From positions 1 to 32,715 of the forward strand of contig CAZUJE010000015.1 of NCBI GenBank assembly GCA_964620215.1: DNA of 32,715 nt, written 5' to 3'. This document shows, one piece after another, positions 9,525 to 15,706 of the stretch. This DNA is from JAUSIF01 sp964620215 (GTDB taxonomy: Bacteria > Pseudomonadota > Alphaproteobacteria > Rhizobiales > Xanthobacteraceae). How positions within the stretch are numbered: the first letter of the stretch is position 1; every line of letters starts with the position of its first letter. A program made the translations under genes and the position numbers. The notes under the pieces were generated by a model, which was not told the DNA's origin, did no database searches, and worked only from the letters and a program-made list of their open reading frames with translations.

Positions 9525-10470
9525 TCGGCAAATTCCGCGCGAGTGCTTCGAGCACGGCCATGCGCACGGCGACGCCCATTTCCACCTGTTCCTGAATGAG
9601 TGACTGCGCGCCGTCGGCCACGGCACTGTCGATTTCCACGCCGCGGTTCATCGGGCCGGGGTGCATGACCAGCGCATCGGGCTTGGCGAATTTCAGTTTC
9701 GCGGCATCGAGCCCGTAATAGTGGAAGTATTCCTTGGAAGAAGGAATGAGCGAGCCGTTCATGCGTTCGCGCTGGAGCCGCAGCATCATCACGATGTCCG
9801 CGCCGCGTAGGCCTTCGCGCATGTCGCGGTGAACCTCGACGCCAAGCCGCTCCACATGGGAGGGCAGCAGCGTCGTCGGCGCCACCACGCGCACGCGCGC
9901 GCCGAGCGTGTTCAGCAGGATGATGTTGGAGCGGGCGACGCGGCTGTGCAGGATGTCGCCGCAGATCGCCACCGTGAGTTTGTCGATCGGCCCCTTGTTG
10001 CGGCGGATGGTGAGGGCGTCCAGAAGCGCCTGCGTCGGATGCTCGTGCGCGCCGTCGCCGGCATTGATGACCGAGCATTCCACTTTTTGGGACAAAAGCT
10101 CGACCGCGCCGGAAGCATGATGGCGGACGACGATCAGATCGGGATGCATCGCGTTCAGCGTGGCGGCGGTATCGAGCAGCGTCTCGCCCTTGCGCATGGA
10201 AGAAGAGGCAACCGACATATTCATGACGTCGGCGCCGAGGCGTTTTCCGGCGATTTCGAAGCTCGCCTGCGTGCGGGTGGAAGATTCGAAGAAAAGATTG
10301 ATGAGCGTGCGCCCGCGCAGTGTCGCGGTCTTTTTTTCGACCCGGCGGTTCAACTCGACGAATTCTTCGGAAAGATCCAGGAGGCCGGAAATGTCACCGG
10401 CTGAAAGCCCTTCAATGCCGAGCAGGTGCTTTTGGCTCAGCGTGAATCCGGCTGTCGTTCGAATGTTCAT
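9517..10470 (-). CDS. pyrB: Aspartate carbamoyltransferase catalytic subunit
   Basis: ATCase joins carbamoyl phosphate and aspartate to N-carbamoyl-aspartate, the committed step of de novo pyrimidine synthesis in the cytoplasm. At 317 residues it has the normal length. Motifs in order are FFESSTRTQASFE (carbamoyl-phosphate loop), SSMRKGETLLDT (80s loop with its Ser and Lys), INAGDGAHEHPTQALLD, CGDILHSRVARSN, LRLQRERM and MHPGPMNRGVEI. No regulatory pyrI is visible nearby, in line with class A enzymes that pair with a PyrC-like partner. It is the first gene of the pyrB-77aa-pyrC cluster. The ATG at 10470 follows a roughly 340-bp divergent intergenic region holding a palindromic site. Confidence 0.97.
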   Translation of the reverse strand: MNIRTTAGFTLSQKHLLGIEGLSAGDISGLLDLSEEFVELNRRVEKKTATLRGRTLINLFFESSTRTQASFEIAGKRLGADVMNMSVASSSMRKGETLLDTAATLNAMHPDLIVVRHHASGAVELLSQKVECSVINAGDGAHEHPTQALLDALTIRRNKGPIDKLTVAICGDILHSRVARSNIILLNTLGARVRVVAPTTLLPSHVERLGVEVHRDMREGLRGADIVMMLRLQRERMNGSLIPSSKEYFHYYGLDAAKLKFAKPDALVMHPGPMNRGVEIDSAVADGAQSLIQEQVEMGVAVRMAVLEALARNLPNA

Positions 10471-10565
10471 CCTGAAAGCGACTGGTTAGACCTCGCAGCG
10501 CGACTCCGCAAGCGGCGTTTTGTTTTGGCGTAAAATTTCCTGTGGCGAATTCAGGGGGATTAACC

Positions 10566-10658
10566 ATGCCGCGCAGACCGGAAGTCTTGCTCGTCATGGT
10601 TCCGGTCGCGCCCGGCGCAAAGTTACAAGCCGTTATCCGGCAGCTTACAATTTTGTAA
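10566..10658 (+). CDS. Possible 30-residue leader or micro-ORF
   Basis: An ATG at 10566 preceded by AGGGGG (7-8 nt spacing) opens a 30-codon frame (MPRRPEVLLVMVPVAPGAK, continuing LQAVIRQLTIL) that ends TAA at 10656-10658. The stop lies inside the palindrome TTACAATTTTGTAA. It looks like a basic, hydrophobic micropeptide, but the support is only the ribosome binding site and the open frame. It could be chance. Confidence 0.2.
   Translation: MPRRPEVLLVMVPVAPGAKLQAVIRQLTIL
10623..10658. promoter_or_regulatory. TTACAA palindrome, possible operator
   Basis: The 14-bp inverted repeat TTACAATTTTGTAA (10645-10658) is preceded by another TTACAA at 10623, exactly 22 bp, two helical turns, upstream. 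It lies in the divergent region between pyrB (minus) and the exported small protein (plus). The arrangement suits a dimeric repressor or activator binding twice on one DNA face. The regulator is unknown. Confidence 0.35.
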
Positions 10659-10806
10659 TGGAGCCCGTTCAGGCCGCTAAATCGCGAATGCGTGATTAGT
10701 CGCCACGAACGCGCCGCAATCTATTCAGGGAACATTCACGGGGGGAAATCAATTATCCCCGCAGATCGCGCTGGGATATGTGCGCGCGAAAAAAGGAGAA
10801 GTTCTC

Positions 10807-11124
10807 ATGAAATCGAAGTTTCTGATCTCCGCCGCCGCCCTTGGCTTCGCCGCGGCGCTGGCTGCAAGTGTACCGGCGACGGCTGCTCCGATCGGCCTCG
10901 GTCAGGAAGCGCTGAAGACCGCCAATACGGACGACGTTATTCAGGTTGGCCGTCGCGGCCGTTACTGGGCCTATGGGCTCGGTGGCGTGGCGCTCGGTGC
11001 CGCCCTGGCTGCACCTTACTACTACCGCGGCTACCGTGAACCCGTTTATGCCTATGGTCCGCGGGAGAAGTGCTGGTACCAGACCGGCCCGTATCGCGGG
11101 CAGGGTTACTGGGGCTGGTGCTAA
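10807..11124 (+). CDS. Small exported Tyr/Gly-rich protein
   Basis: This 105-residue secreted protein has a clear Sec signal peptide (MKSKFLISAAALGFAAALA..., probable cleavage after VPATA). The mature part has a short Gly/Ala hydrophobic stretch (YGLGGVALGAALAAP) followed by a Tyr/Arg/Gly-rich tail with two Cys (PREKCWYQTGPYRGQ...WGWC). The ATG at 10807 has AAGGAG 8 nt upstream. Such short YYYRGYR-type envelope proteins are very common in Rhizobiales, but no function is established that I can name. It is monocistronic: a strong terminator follows at 11157. The upstream leader holds a CGGGG/CCCCG hairpin (10739-10761). Confidence 0.85.
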   Translation: MKSKFLISAAALGFAAALAASVPATAAPIGLGQEALKTANTDDVIQVGRRGRYWAYGLGGVALGAALAAPYYYRGYREPVYAYGPREKCWYQTGPYRGQGYWGWC

Positions 11125-11156
11125 GCCGAACCAGTTAAGAGTTGAGGCTACGATGC

Positions 11157-11193
11157 AACGGCGGGCGCAAGCCCGCCGTTCGCTTATTTGTTT
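11157..11193 (+). terminator. Intrinsic terminator after the small exported protein
   Basis: A perfect 10-bp stem AACGGCGGGC/GCCCGCCGTT with loop GCAA (11157-11180) is followed by a T-rich run (cgcttatttgttt). It sits 33 bp after the stop at 11124. Confidence 0.85.
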
Positions 11194-11242
11194 GAGCATG
11201 ATCTTTTCTGAAAACCGGTTCCCACTTTTCGGGATCATGCTC
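11194..11242. repeat. Dispersed palindromic repeat, GAGCATGATC type (copy 1)
   Basis: The 49-bp element begins GAGCATGATC and ends GGATCATGCTC, with the inner block AAACCGGTT...CCACTTTTCGG. It forms a long imperfect hairpin. A related copy lies at 28137-28186 and a shortened relative at 28197-28218. I recognise it as a frequent intergenic repeat of Bradyrhizobium- and Rhizobium-like genomes (recollection). It touches the TAG stop of the AEC permease gene on the minus strand. Confidence 0.8.
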
Positions 11243-12180
11243 TAAGGCGCGAGGATTTTCGCTGCCGCAAGCGCCAGCGGAATCGTCAGTGCCGCGAGTA
11301 CCGTTTCCGTCGTGATGATGCGCGCCATCAGGGGCGCGTCGCCGCCCATCTGGCGGGCGAGGATGTAGGAGCCGGGTGCCGTGGGCATACTCGATGCGAT
11401 GGCGACGACAGTAAGCGCCATGCCGGAAAGCCCCAGCCAGTAGCCGAGTGAAATCGCGATTAAAGGCATGAGCGCGAGTTTCAGGATTGTCGAAACCGCC
11501 ACCGCCAGATTCGGCTTGATGAGTTTCTTCAGTTCAAGCCCGCCGCCCACCACCAGCAGGCCGAGCGTCAGCGAGCCGCGCCCCATGATGTCGATGAAGC
11601 TGATCGCGATTTTCGGCAGCGTGAGGCCCGCGAGATTGACCGCCATGCCGGCCAGCACCGACCAAATCAGCGGATTGCGCACAAGCTGGTCGAGAACCTT
11701 GCGCGCGTCGGGAGATTTTTCCGAGGCGAACCAGGCCAGCACCAGCACGCAGAGAAAATTCAGAAGCGGCACCATCGCGATAATCGCCACCGAAGTCAGC
11801 GCGATGCCGGATGCACCAAACAGGCCGCCCGCGATGGCGAGCGCGACATAGGTGTTCCAGCGCGTGGCGCCCTGAAACACGGAAGTAAAAGCCGGCCTCG
11901 AAAGCGAGAAGGCGCGCGAGAGCAGGAGCCACAGCAGCAGCGTGAGCAGCGCCATCGCAATTACTGCCGTGAACAGCGCGCCGCCCACGGCGCCCACCGG
12001 CACGTTTTTCAGATCCGCGGTCGCGGTGGTGAGAAACAGCAGCGCCGGAAACAAAACGAAATAGGTGATGCGCTCGAACGCATCCCACGCCGACACATTC
12101 GGCAACAGCGTGTGCTTGAGGGCGACGCCGAGCGCGATCACGAGAAAGACGGGGACGAGCGCTTCAAGGACGGGGAGCAT
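11242..12180 (-). CDS. AEC-family permease (auxin efflux carrier-like)
   Basis: The 312-residue integral membrane protein has about ten hydrophobic helices in two halves, the normal layout of the AEC family. Family members export or exchange small organic anions such as malate or malonate; the substrate here cannot be told. Marker stretches are LVPVFLVIALGVALK at the N-terminus, NPLIWSVLAGMAVNL in the middle and SSMPTAPGSYILARQMGGD near the end, the last being characteristic of the family. The ATG at 12180 lies 7 bp after the ruvX stop, so the two are co-transcribed. An upstream in-frame ATG (12288) would overlap ruvX and add a non-membrane leader, so it is rejected. The stop codon borders a dispersed palindrome. 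Confidence 0.88.
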   Translation of the reverse strand: MLPVLEALVPVFLVIALGVALKHTLLPNVSAWDAFERITYFVLFPALLFLTTATADLKNVPVGAVGGALFTAVIAMALLTLLLWLLLSRAFSLSRPAFTSVFQGATRWNTYVALAIAGGLFGASGIALTSVAIIAMVPLLNFLCVLVLAWFASEKSPDARKVLDQLVRNPLIWSVLAGMAVNLAGLTLPKIAISFIDIMGRGSLTLGLLVVGGGLELKKLIKPNLAVAVSTILKLALMPLIAISLGYWLGLSGMALTVVAIASSMPTAPGSYILARQMGGDAPLMARIITTETVLAALTIPLALAAAKILAP

Positions 12181-12187
12181 GGAAATT

Positions 12188-12658
12188 TCAGCCGAAGCCC
12201 AGTCTGTCCAAAGCGCCCTGCAAAAGATAGGCGGCGGCCATCTTGTCCACGACTTCGCCGCGGCGCTTTCGCGATGCATCCGCCTCAATCAGCGTTCGCT
12301 CCACGGCCGCGGTGGTGAGGCGCTCGTCCCAGAACGCGATGGGAAGTTCGGTCAGCGGCGCGAGGCTGCGCACAAATGCGCGGGTCGATTGCACGCGCGG
12401 GCCTTCGGAGCCGTCCATGTTCAGCGGCAGGCCGATCACCAGCGCGCCGACATCGTGCTTGATCGCGAGCGCCAGCAGCTTGTCCGCGTCGGCTCGGAAT
12501 TTCGTGCGGCTTATCGTTTCCAGCGGCGTCGCGATGGTCCGCCTCGTATCGGAAAGAGCAATGCCGATGGTTTTTTCGCCGAGGTCCAGCCCGAACAGCC
12601 GCGCGTCCTTCGCCAGAAGCGAAGGCAGGCTTGATATTTCAATAATGGAAGCGGCCAT
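12188..12658 (-). CDS. ruvX: Holliday-junction resolvase-like RuvX/YqgF
   Basis: The 156-residue protein has the RNase H-like YqgF fold. Motifs are GLDLGEKTIGIALSD (first strand with catalytic Asp), VIGLPLNMDGSEGPR, FWDERLTT (second acidic site) and EVVDKMAAAYLLQGAL (final Asp). Family members act in 16S rRNA 5'-end processing and have also been described as junction resolvases. The N-terminal extension MAASIIEISSLPSLLAKDARL is longer than in E. coli but usual for Rhizobiales. The start is at 12658, divergent from the nitronate monooxygenase gene with 62 bp between. It is followed at 7 bp by the AEC permease. Confidence 0.93.
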   Translation of the reverse strand: MAASIIEISSLPSLLAKDARLFGLDLGEKTIGIALSDTRRTIATPLETISRTKFRADADKLLALAIKHDVGALVIGLPLNMDGSEGPRVQSTRAFVRSLAPLTELPIAFWDERLTTAAVERTLIEADASRKRRGEVVDKMAAAYLLQGALDRLGFG

Positions 12659-12720
12659 CAGGAAGCGCGTAGCATGGCCTGTGACCGTGCGCCTATACTT
12701 CGATAGCGGAGAGGAACGCC

Positions 12721-13803
12721 ATGTGGCCCGACCGCCGGATTACCGAGCTTATCGGCATTGAACACCCGATCATCGTGGCGCCGATGGCCGGCGCGATGGA
12801 TTGGGAGCTGGGTGCCGCGGTGGCGGAGGCGGGCGGGCTCGGCGCCATTCCCTGCGCGATGCTGAATGCCGAAACCGCGCGCGAGCATGTGCGGAAATAC
12901 CGTGAGCTTTCCAGCAAGCCATTCATGCTTGCCTTCTTCACGTACACACCACCGGAGCGGGACAACAAGCGGGAAGCCGACTGGCGCAACAGTCTTGCTC
13001 CTTATTATGCCGAGCTTGGCCTCGATCCCAACATGTCCATCCCGTCGCCTCAGCGCACGCCGTTCACTGACGAGCATTGCGACATGGTGGTCGAAATCAA
13101 ACCGAAGGTCGCGAGCTTTCATTTCGGTCTGCCAGAGCCGCGCCTGCTCAAGCGGGTGAAGGACGCGGGTTGCGTGGTCATCTCTTCGGCAACGACCGTG
13201 CTGGAAGCGCGTTATCTTGAGGCGCATGGCGCGGACATCATCATCGCGCAGGGGATGGAGGCTGGCGGCCATCGCGGGATGTTTCTGACGCAAGACATGC
13301 GAACGCAGGTTGGCACATTCGTGTTGCTGCCGTTGATCGCCGACGCGGTGAAAGTGCCGGTGGTGGCCGCGGGCGGCATCATGGATGGACGCGGGATCGC
13401 GGCGGCGTTCGCGCTCGGAGCATCCGCCGTGCAGATTGGAACCGCTTTCCTGCATTGCCCGGAATCGAAAGTTTCGAAACCTCACCGCGCCGCGCTGAAG
13501 ACCGCGTTGCCGGAGGAGACCGTGCTCACCAATGTCATAACCGGCAAACTCGCCCGCGGCATCCGAAATCGCGTCATGATGGAGCAGGGGCCGGTTTCCG
13601 AATGGCTTCCGCAATTTCCGCTGCCTGCGAATGCGCTGGCACCCCTGCGCGCGAAGGCCGAGGCAAACGGCTCAGGCGATTTCTCGCCGCTGTGGTCGGG
13701 TGCGGCGACCTCCATCGGCCGCGCCATGCCCGCTGGCGATCTGGTTAAGTTGCTCGTCAGCGAAACTCAGGAGCGGATGCAAACGCTCGCGGGAAAAAGG
13801 TAG
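12721..13803 (+). CDS. Nitronate monooxygenase / 2-nitropropane dioxygenase-like FMN enzyme
   Basis: The 360-residue TIM-barrel flavoprotein is of the NMO family, which oxidises nitronates such as propionate-3-nitronate with FMN; some members are enoyl reductase-like. Supporting motifs are the N-terminal HPIIVAPMAGAMDWELGAAV, the central ADIIIAQGMEAGGHRG with the putative catalytic His184, and the FMN-phosphate region VVAAGGIMDGRGIAAAFALGA followed by GTAF. The ATG at 12721 has GGAGAGGAACGCC upstream, a good ribosome binding site. TATACT at 12693-12698 could be its -10 box. A small membrane gene follows 2 bp after its stop, so they are probably co-transcribed. The exact substrate is not clear from sequence. 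Confidence 0.9.
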   Translation: MWPDRRITELIGIEHPIIVAPMAGAMDWELGAAVAEAGGLGAIPCAMLNAETAREHVRKYRELSSKPFMLAFFTYTPPERDNKREADWRNSLAPYYAELGLDPNMSIPSPQRTPFTDEHCDMVVEIKPKVASFHFGLPEPRLLKRVKDAGCVVISSATTVLEARYLEAHGADIIIAQGMEAGGHRGMFLTQDMRTQVGTFVLLPLIADAVKVPVVAAGGIMDGRGIAAAFALGASAVQIGTAFLHCPESKVSKPHRAALKTALPEETVLTNVITGKLARGIRNRVMMEQGPVSEWLPQFPLPANALAPLRAKAEANGSGDFSPLWSGAATSIGRAMPAGDLVKLLVSETQERMQTLAGKR

Positions 13804-13805
13804 CA

Positions 13806-14192
13806 ATGCAAAGTCAGCTTCTGTCGAACAACACGATCTTTCAGGCGGCTTCGCTGTTCGCGGTCATCGCGCATGTTGCGGCGCTCGTCGCGGTGTTTCT
13901 GCTGCGAAAGGGTTTCAAACCCGTCGCCATCCTGAACATGATCGTCGCGGTGGCGATATTGGCGTATCTGCTGCCGCGCCTGTTTCGTTTCGGCATTCCG
14001 TTCGACAGTCTTCAGTTCATGCTGCTCGTCAGCGAACTGGTTTTGCTCGCCGCTTCCTACTTGGCGCTCTCGGGCGCTGCCCGCGCGCCCTATGCAACGG
14101 TGATCGCCTGGATCGGCTATTGCGGGAATTTCCTGCTGAGCGCCGGCCTGTGCTGGTTCGCGTTTTTCTTCCGGATGACGCGGTTGTTTTGA
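13806..14192 (+). CDS. Four-helix membrane protein, unknown function
   Basis: The 128-residue protein consists almost entirely of hydrophobic helices: about 14-33 (ASLFAVIAHVAALVAVFLL), 40-58 (AILNMIVAVAILAYLLPRL), 68-90 (LQFMLLVSELVLLAASYLAL) and 96-122 (YATVIAWIGYCGNFLLSAG...). It starts 2 bp after the stop of the flavoenzyme gene. I recognise no family. Base composition matches the normal genes around it, in sharp contrast with the A+T-rich gene that begins 22 bp downstream. A role with the flavoprotein is suggested only by adjacency. Confidence 0.75.
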   Translation: MQSQLLSNNTIFQAASLFAVIAHVAALVAVFLLRKGFKPVAILNMIVAVAILAYLLPRLFRFGIPFDSLQFMLLVSELVLLAASYLALSGAARAPYATVIAWIGYCGNFLLSAGLCWFAFFFRMTRLF

Positions 14193-14214
14193 GCGACGCT
14201 GCAACGGATACCCA

Positions 14215-14928
14215 ATGATCAATATTAGAAATTGGTGGACCACTTTCTCGTTCCGATTTTTATATAATTATGGCTGGTCCAAGTATGTTTTTCTCTTCGA
14301 TGGATGGATTGCAAAATCAGCAATGGCAGTCCCAGTCATTGGATATTTGATTTTGTTCAATGATACGATCTCTAGCCACATTTCATTTGATCGTTTGGCT
14401 AAAGAAAACACACTTTCGCTACCGTACACATTGAGTGCGAATGCCAGATTAAACTTCATTTATTTTGGACTGATTTTTCTTGGGCTATCAAATATTCTCT
14501 ATCGGCGTTATCGCCCATATGTTTTTCGGGTGGGTACAAACGAATTTCAATATGTAGAAAAAGCATTAGTTCATTACACGATTGCTGATTACATCAGGAT
14601 AGATGATGAGATTTCAACAAAAGGACATCATACGCAGCATGGGAAGTATTACACCGCCGATTTTGAACTTTTTCTTGATCGAGCCTTAGGCCCACAAATA
14701 GGAAATAGTCGGGATGTGAGTAGTGCAGATTGGAACACCGCAAAAAGCAAACATGAAGGGCTATTACGTTCTATTTTGATCGAGAATTTCTACCGCAATA
14801 ATACACGAAACCGTTTCACACTTACGATTTGTATTGTTTTAGCTTTTTTTGGATATGTTCTTTTATTCATTCCAAGCGCTGATCTTTTTTTCAAAGTCTT
14901 GCGCGTATTGTTCTTGCGACATTTTTGA
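14215..14928 (+). CDS. A+T-rich three-helix membrane protein, unknown function (probably acquired)
   Basis: The 237-residue protein has hydrophobic segments at about 34-50 (KSAMAVPVIGYLILFND), 79-96 (LNFIYFGLIFLGLSNILY) and 201-220 (FTLTICIVLAFFGYVLLFIP). Between TM2 and TM3 lies a cytoplasmic-looking domain of about 100 residues (RPYVFRVGTNEFQYVEKAL, then KGHHTQHGKYYTADFE, then AKSKHEGLLRSILIENFYR). Two 60-base lines counted by hand give 40% and 35% G+C, against 62% for a normal line nearby, so recent transfer is likely. The ribosome binding site is weak. I believe similar lone proteins occur sporadically in many proteobacteria, but I know of no function. The pattern of membrane anchor, soluble domain and patchy occurrence is seen in some defence and stress effectors; that is speculation. 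Confidence 0.85.
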   Translation: MINIRNWWTTFSFRFLYNYGWSKYVFLFDGWIAKSAMAVPVIGYLILFNDTISSHISFDRLAKENTLSLPYTLSANARLNFIYFGLIFLGLSNILYRRYRPYVFRVGTNEFQYVEKALVHYTIADYIRIDDEISTKGHHTQHGKYYTADFELFLDRALGPQIGNSRDVSSADWNTAKSKHEGLLRSILIENFYRNNTRNRFTLTICIVLAFFGYVLLFIPSADLFFKVLRVLFLRHF

Positions 14929-14940
14929 TTTGCGTTACTT

Positions 14941-15347
14941 TTCAGTCTGTTGCGCAGCCTTATCCCCGCCTCCAAAACCTCCGTTAAACTCTGCGCACTC
15001 CCGCTCACGGGGACGCTTCTAGAGGCGTTCGTGAAGTGGAGCGGGAGGCGGCGCCTCCGTTCCTGTCTCGCACACAGGGGCCGGGGCGGTCCGGGGCTCC
15101 GCCCGGCGGCATTACGCCCGCCTGCCAGGAGCATGGCTGACGGAGGGAGGCTTCGGCCTCTCACACGAAAAGCGCGGCCCGGATCGTAAGGAAGACGCCG
15201 CGATGGAGCGCTGGAAGGCGAAGCCTGCTTTTCGCAGAGCAGGCACAACGGAAGACCTTGCGCCTTTCGGCGCTCAGTCTCCCCACTGCAAGTCGGATTT
15301 ATCCGACTTGCAGCACGAAAAAAGCATCACCCGGATGCAACTGCATC
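14941..15347. ncRNA. Hairpin-dense intergenic region: candidate structured RNA or dispersed repeat
   Basis: Between the A+T-rich gene and gatC lies G+C-rich DNA with no convincing gene but many perfect inverted repeats. They are CTCCCGCTC/GAGCGGGAG (14998-15006 with 15039-15047), GGAGGC/GCCTCC (15044-15058) and GAGGC-TTCG-GCCTC (15147-15160). Further on are GCCTGC/GCAGGC (15223-15244), GCGCC-TTTC-GGCGC (15260-15273), the 12-bp stem CTGCAAGTCGGA/TCCGACTTGCAG (15286-15313), and GATGCA/TGCATC (15334-15347). The TTCG loop is typical of folded RNA. From memory the segment around 15130-15280 resembles a block found many times between genes in Bradyrhizobium-like genomes. The strand and any transcription are unknown. 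Confidence 0.45.
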
Positions 15348-15415
15348 GCGGGAAGGAGTAAGTTTGCCCACAGCAAAGTCTCTGCTATTAGGCGCGAGAA
15401 ATCTGGAAAGAATCC

Positions 15416-15703
15416 ATGTCCGTTGACGACGACACTGTCCGCCGCATCGCCCGCCTAGCGCGCATCTCCGTCGAGGATTCCGAGATCCCGCACTGGCGCG
15501 GCGAGATTAATGCGGTGCTGAAATTCGCCGAACAGCTCAACGAAGTGAATGTGGACGGCGTCGAGCCAATGACTTCGGTGACGCCGATGAAGCTGAAAAT
15601 GCGCGAGGATAAAGTCACTGACGGCGGCATCCCCGAGAAAGTGCTCTCGAACGCGCCGCAGAGCAACGACGGGTTTTACCTCGTCCCCAAAGTCGTGGAG
15701 TAG
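15416..15703 (+). CDS. gatC: Asp-tRNA(Asn)/Glu-tRNA(Gln) amidotransferase subunit C
   Basis: GatC is the small linker subunit that stabilises GatA within the GatCAB transamidation complex, which converts mis-charged Glu-tRNA(Gln) or Asp-tRNA(Asn) to the amide form. The 95-residue sequence is of normal length and shows the family pattern: VRRIARLARISVEDSEI at the N-terminus, LKFAEQLNEVNVDGVEPM in the middle and NAPQSNDGFYLVPKVVE at the end. The ATG at 15416 has GGAAAG 6 nt upstream. It is followed 3 bp later by gatA, so they form an operon. The promoter must lie in the last part of the hairpin-rich region upstream. Confidence 0.97.
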   Translation: MSVDDDTVRRIARLARISVEDSEIPHWRGEINAVLKFAEQLNEVNVDGVEPMTSVTPMKLKMREDKVTDGGIPEKVLSNAPQSNDGFYLVPKVVE

Positions 15704-15706
15704 AAT

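Noticed and set aside
14790..15248. A 152-codon minus-strand frame over the hairpin-rich region and the end of the A+T-rich gene
   Set aside because: It crosses an abrupt change of base composition, is low-complexity (Arg/Ser/Pro, then Lys/Asn) and has no domain; it is more likely an artefact of the repeat, even if similar predictions may appear in databases.
15286..15313. The 12-bp stem before gatC as an intrinsic terminator
   Set aside because: The plus-strand tail is A-rich (cacgaaaaaagc) and on the minus strand the T run lies upstream of the stem, so neither direction gives a hairpin followed by T's. It is kept only as part of the structured region.
14998..15347. CRISPR array or integron-like recombination sites in the hairpin region
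   Set aside because: The inverted repeats are all different in sequence and unevenly spaced; there are no repeated direct units and no cas or integrase gene nearby.
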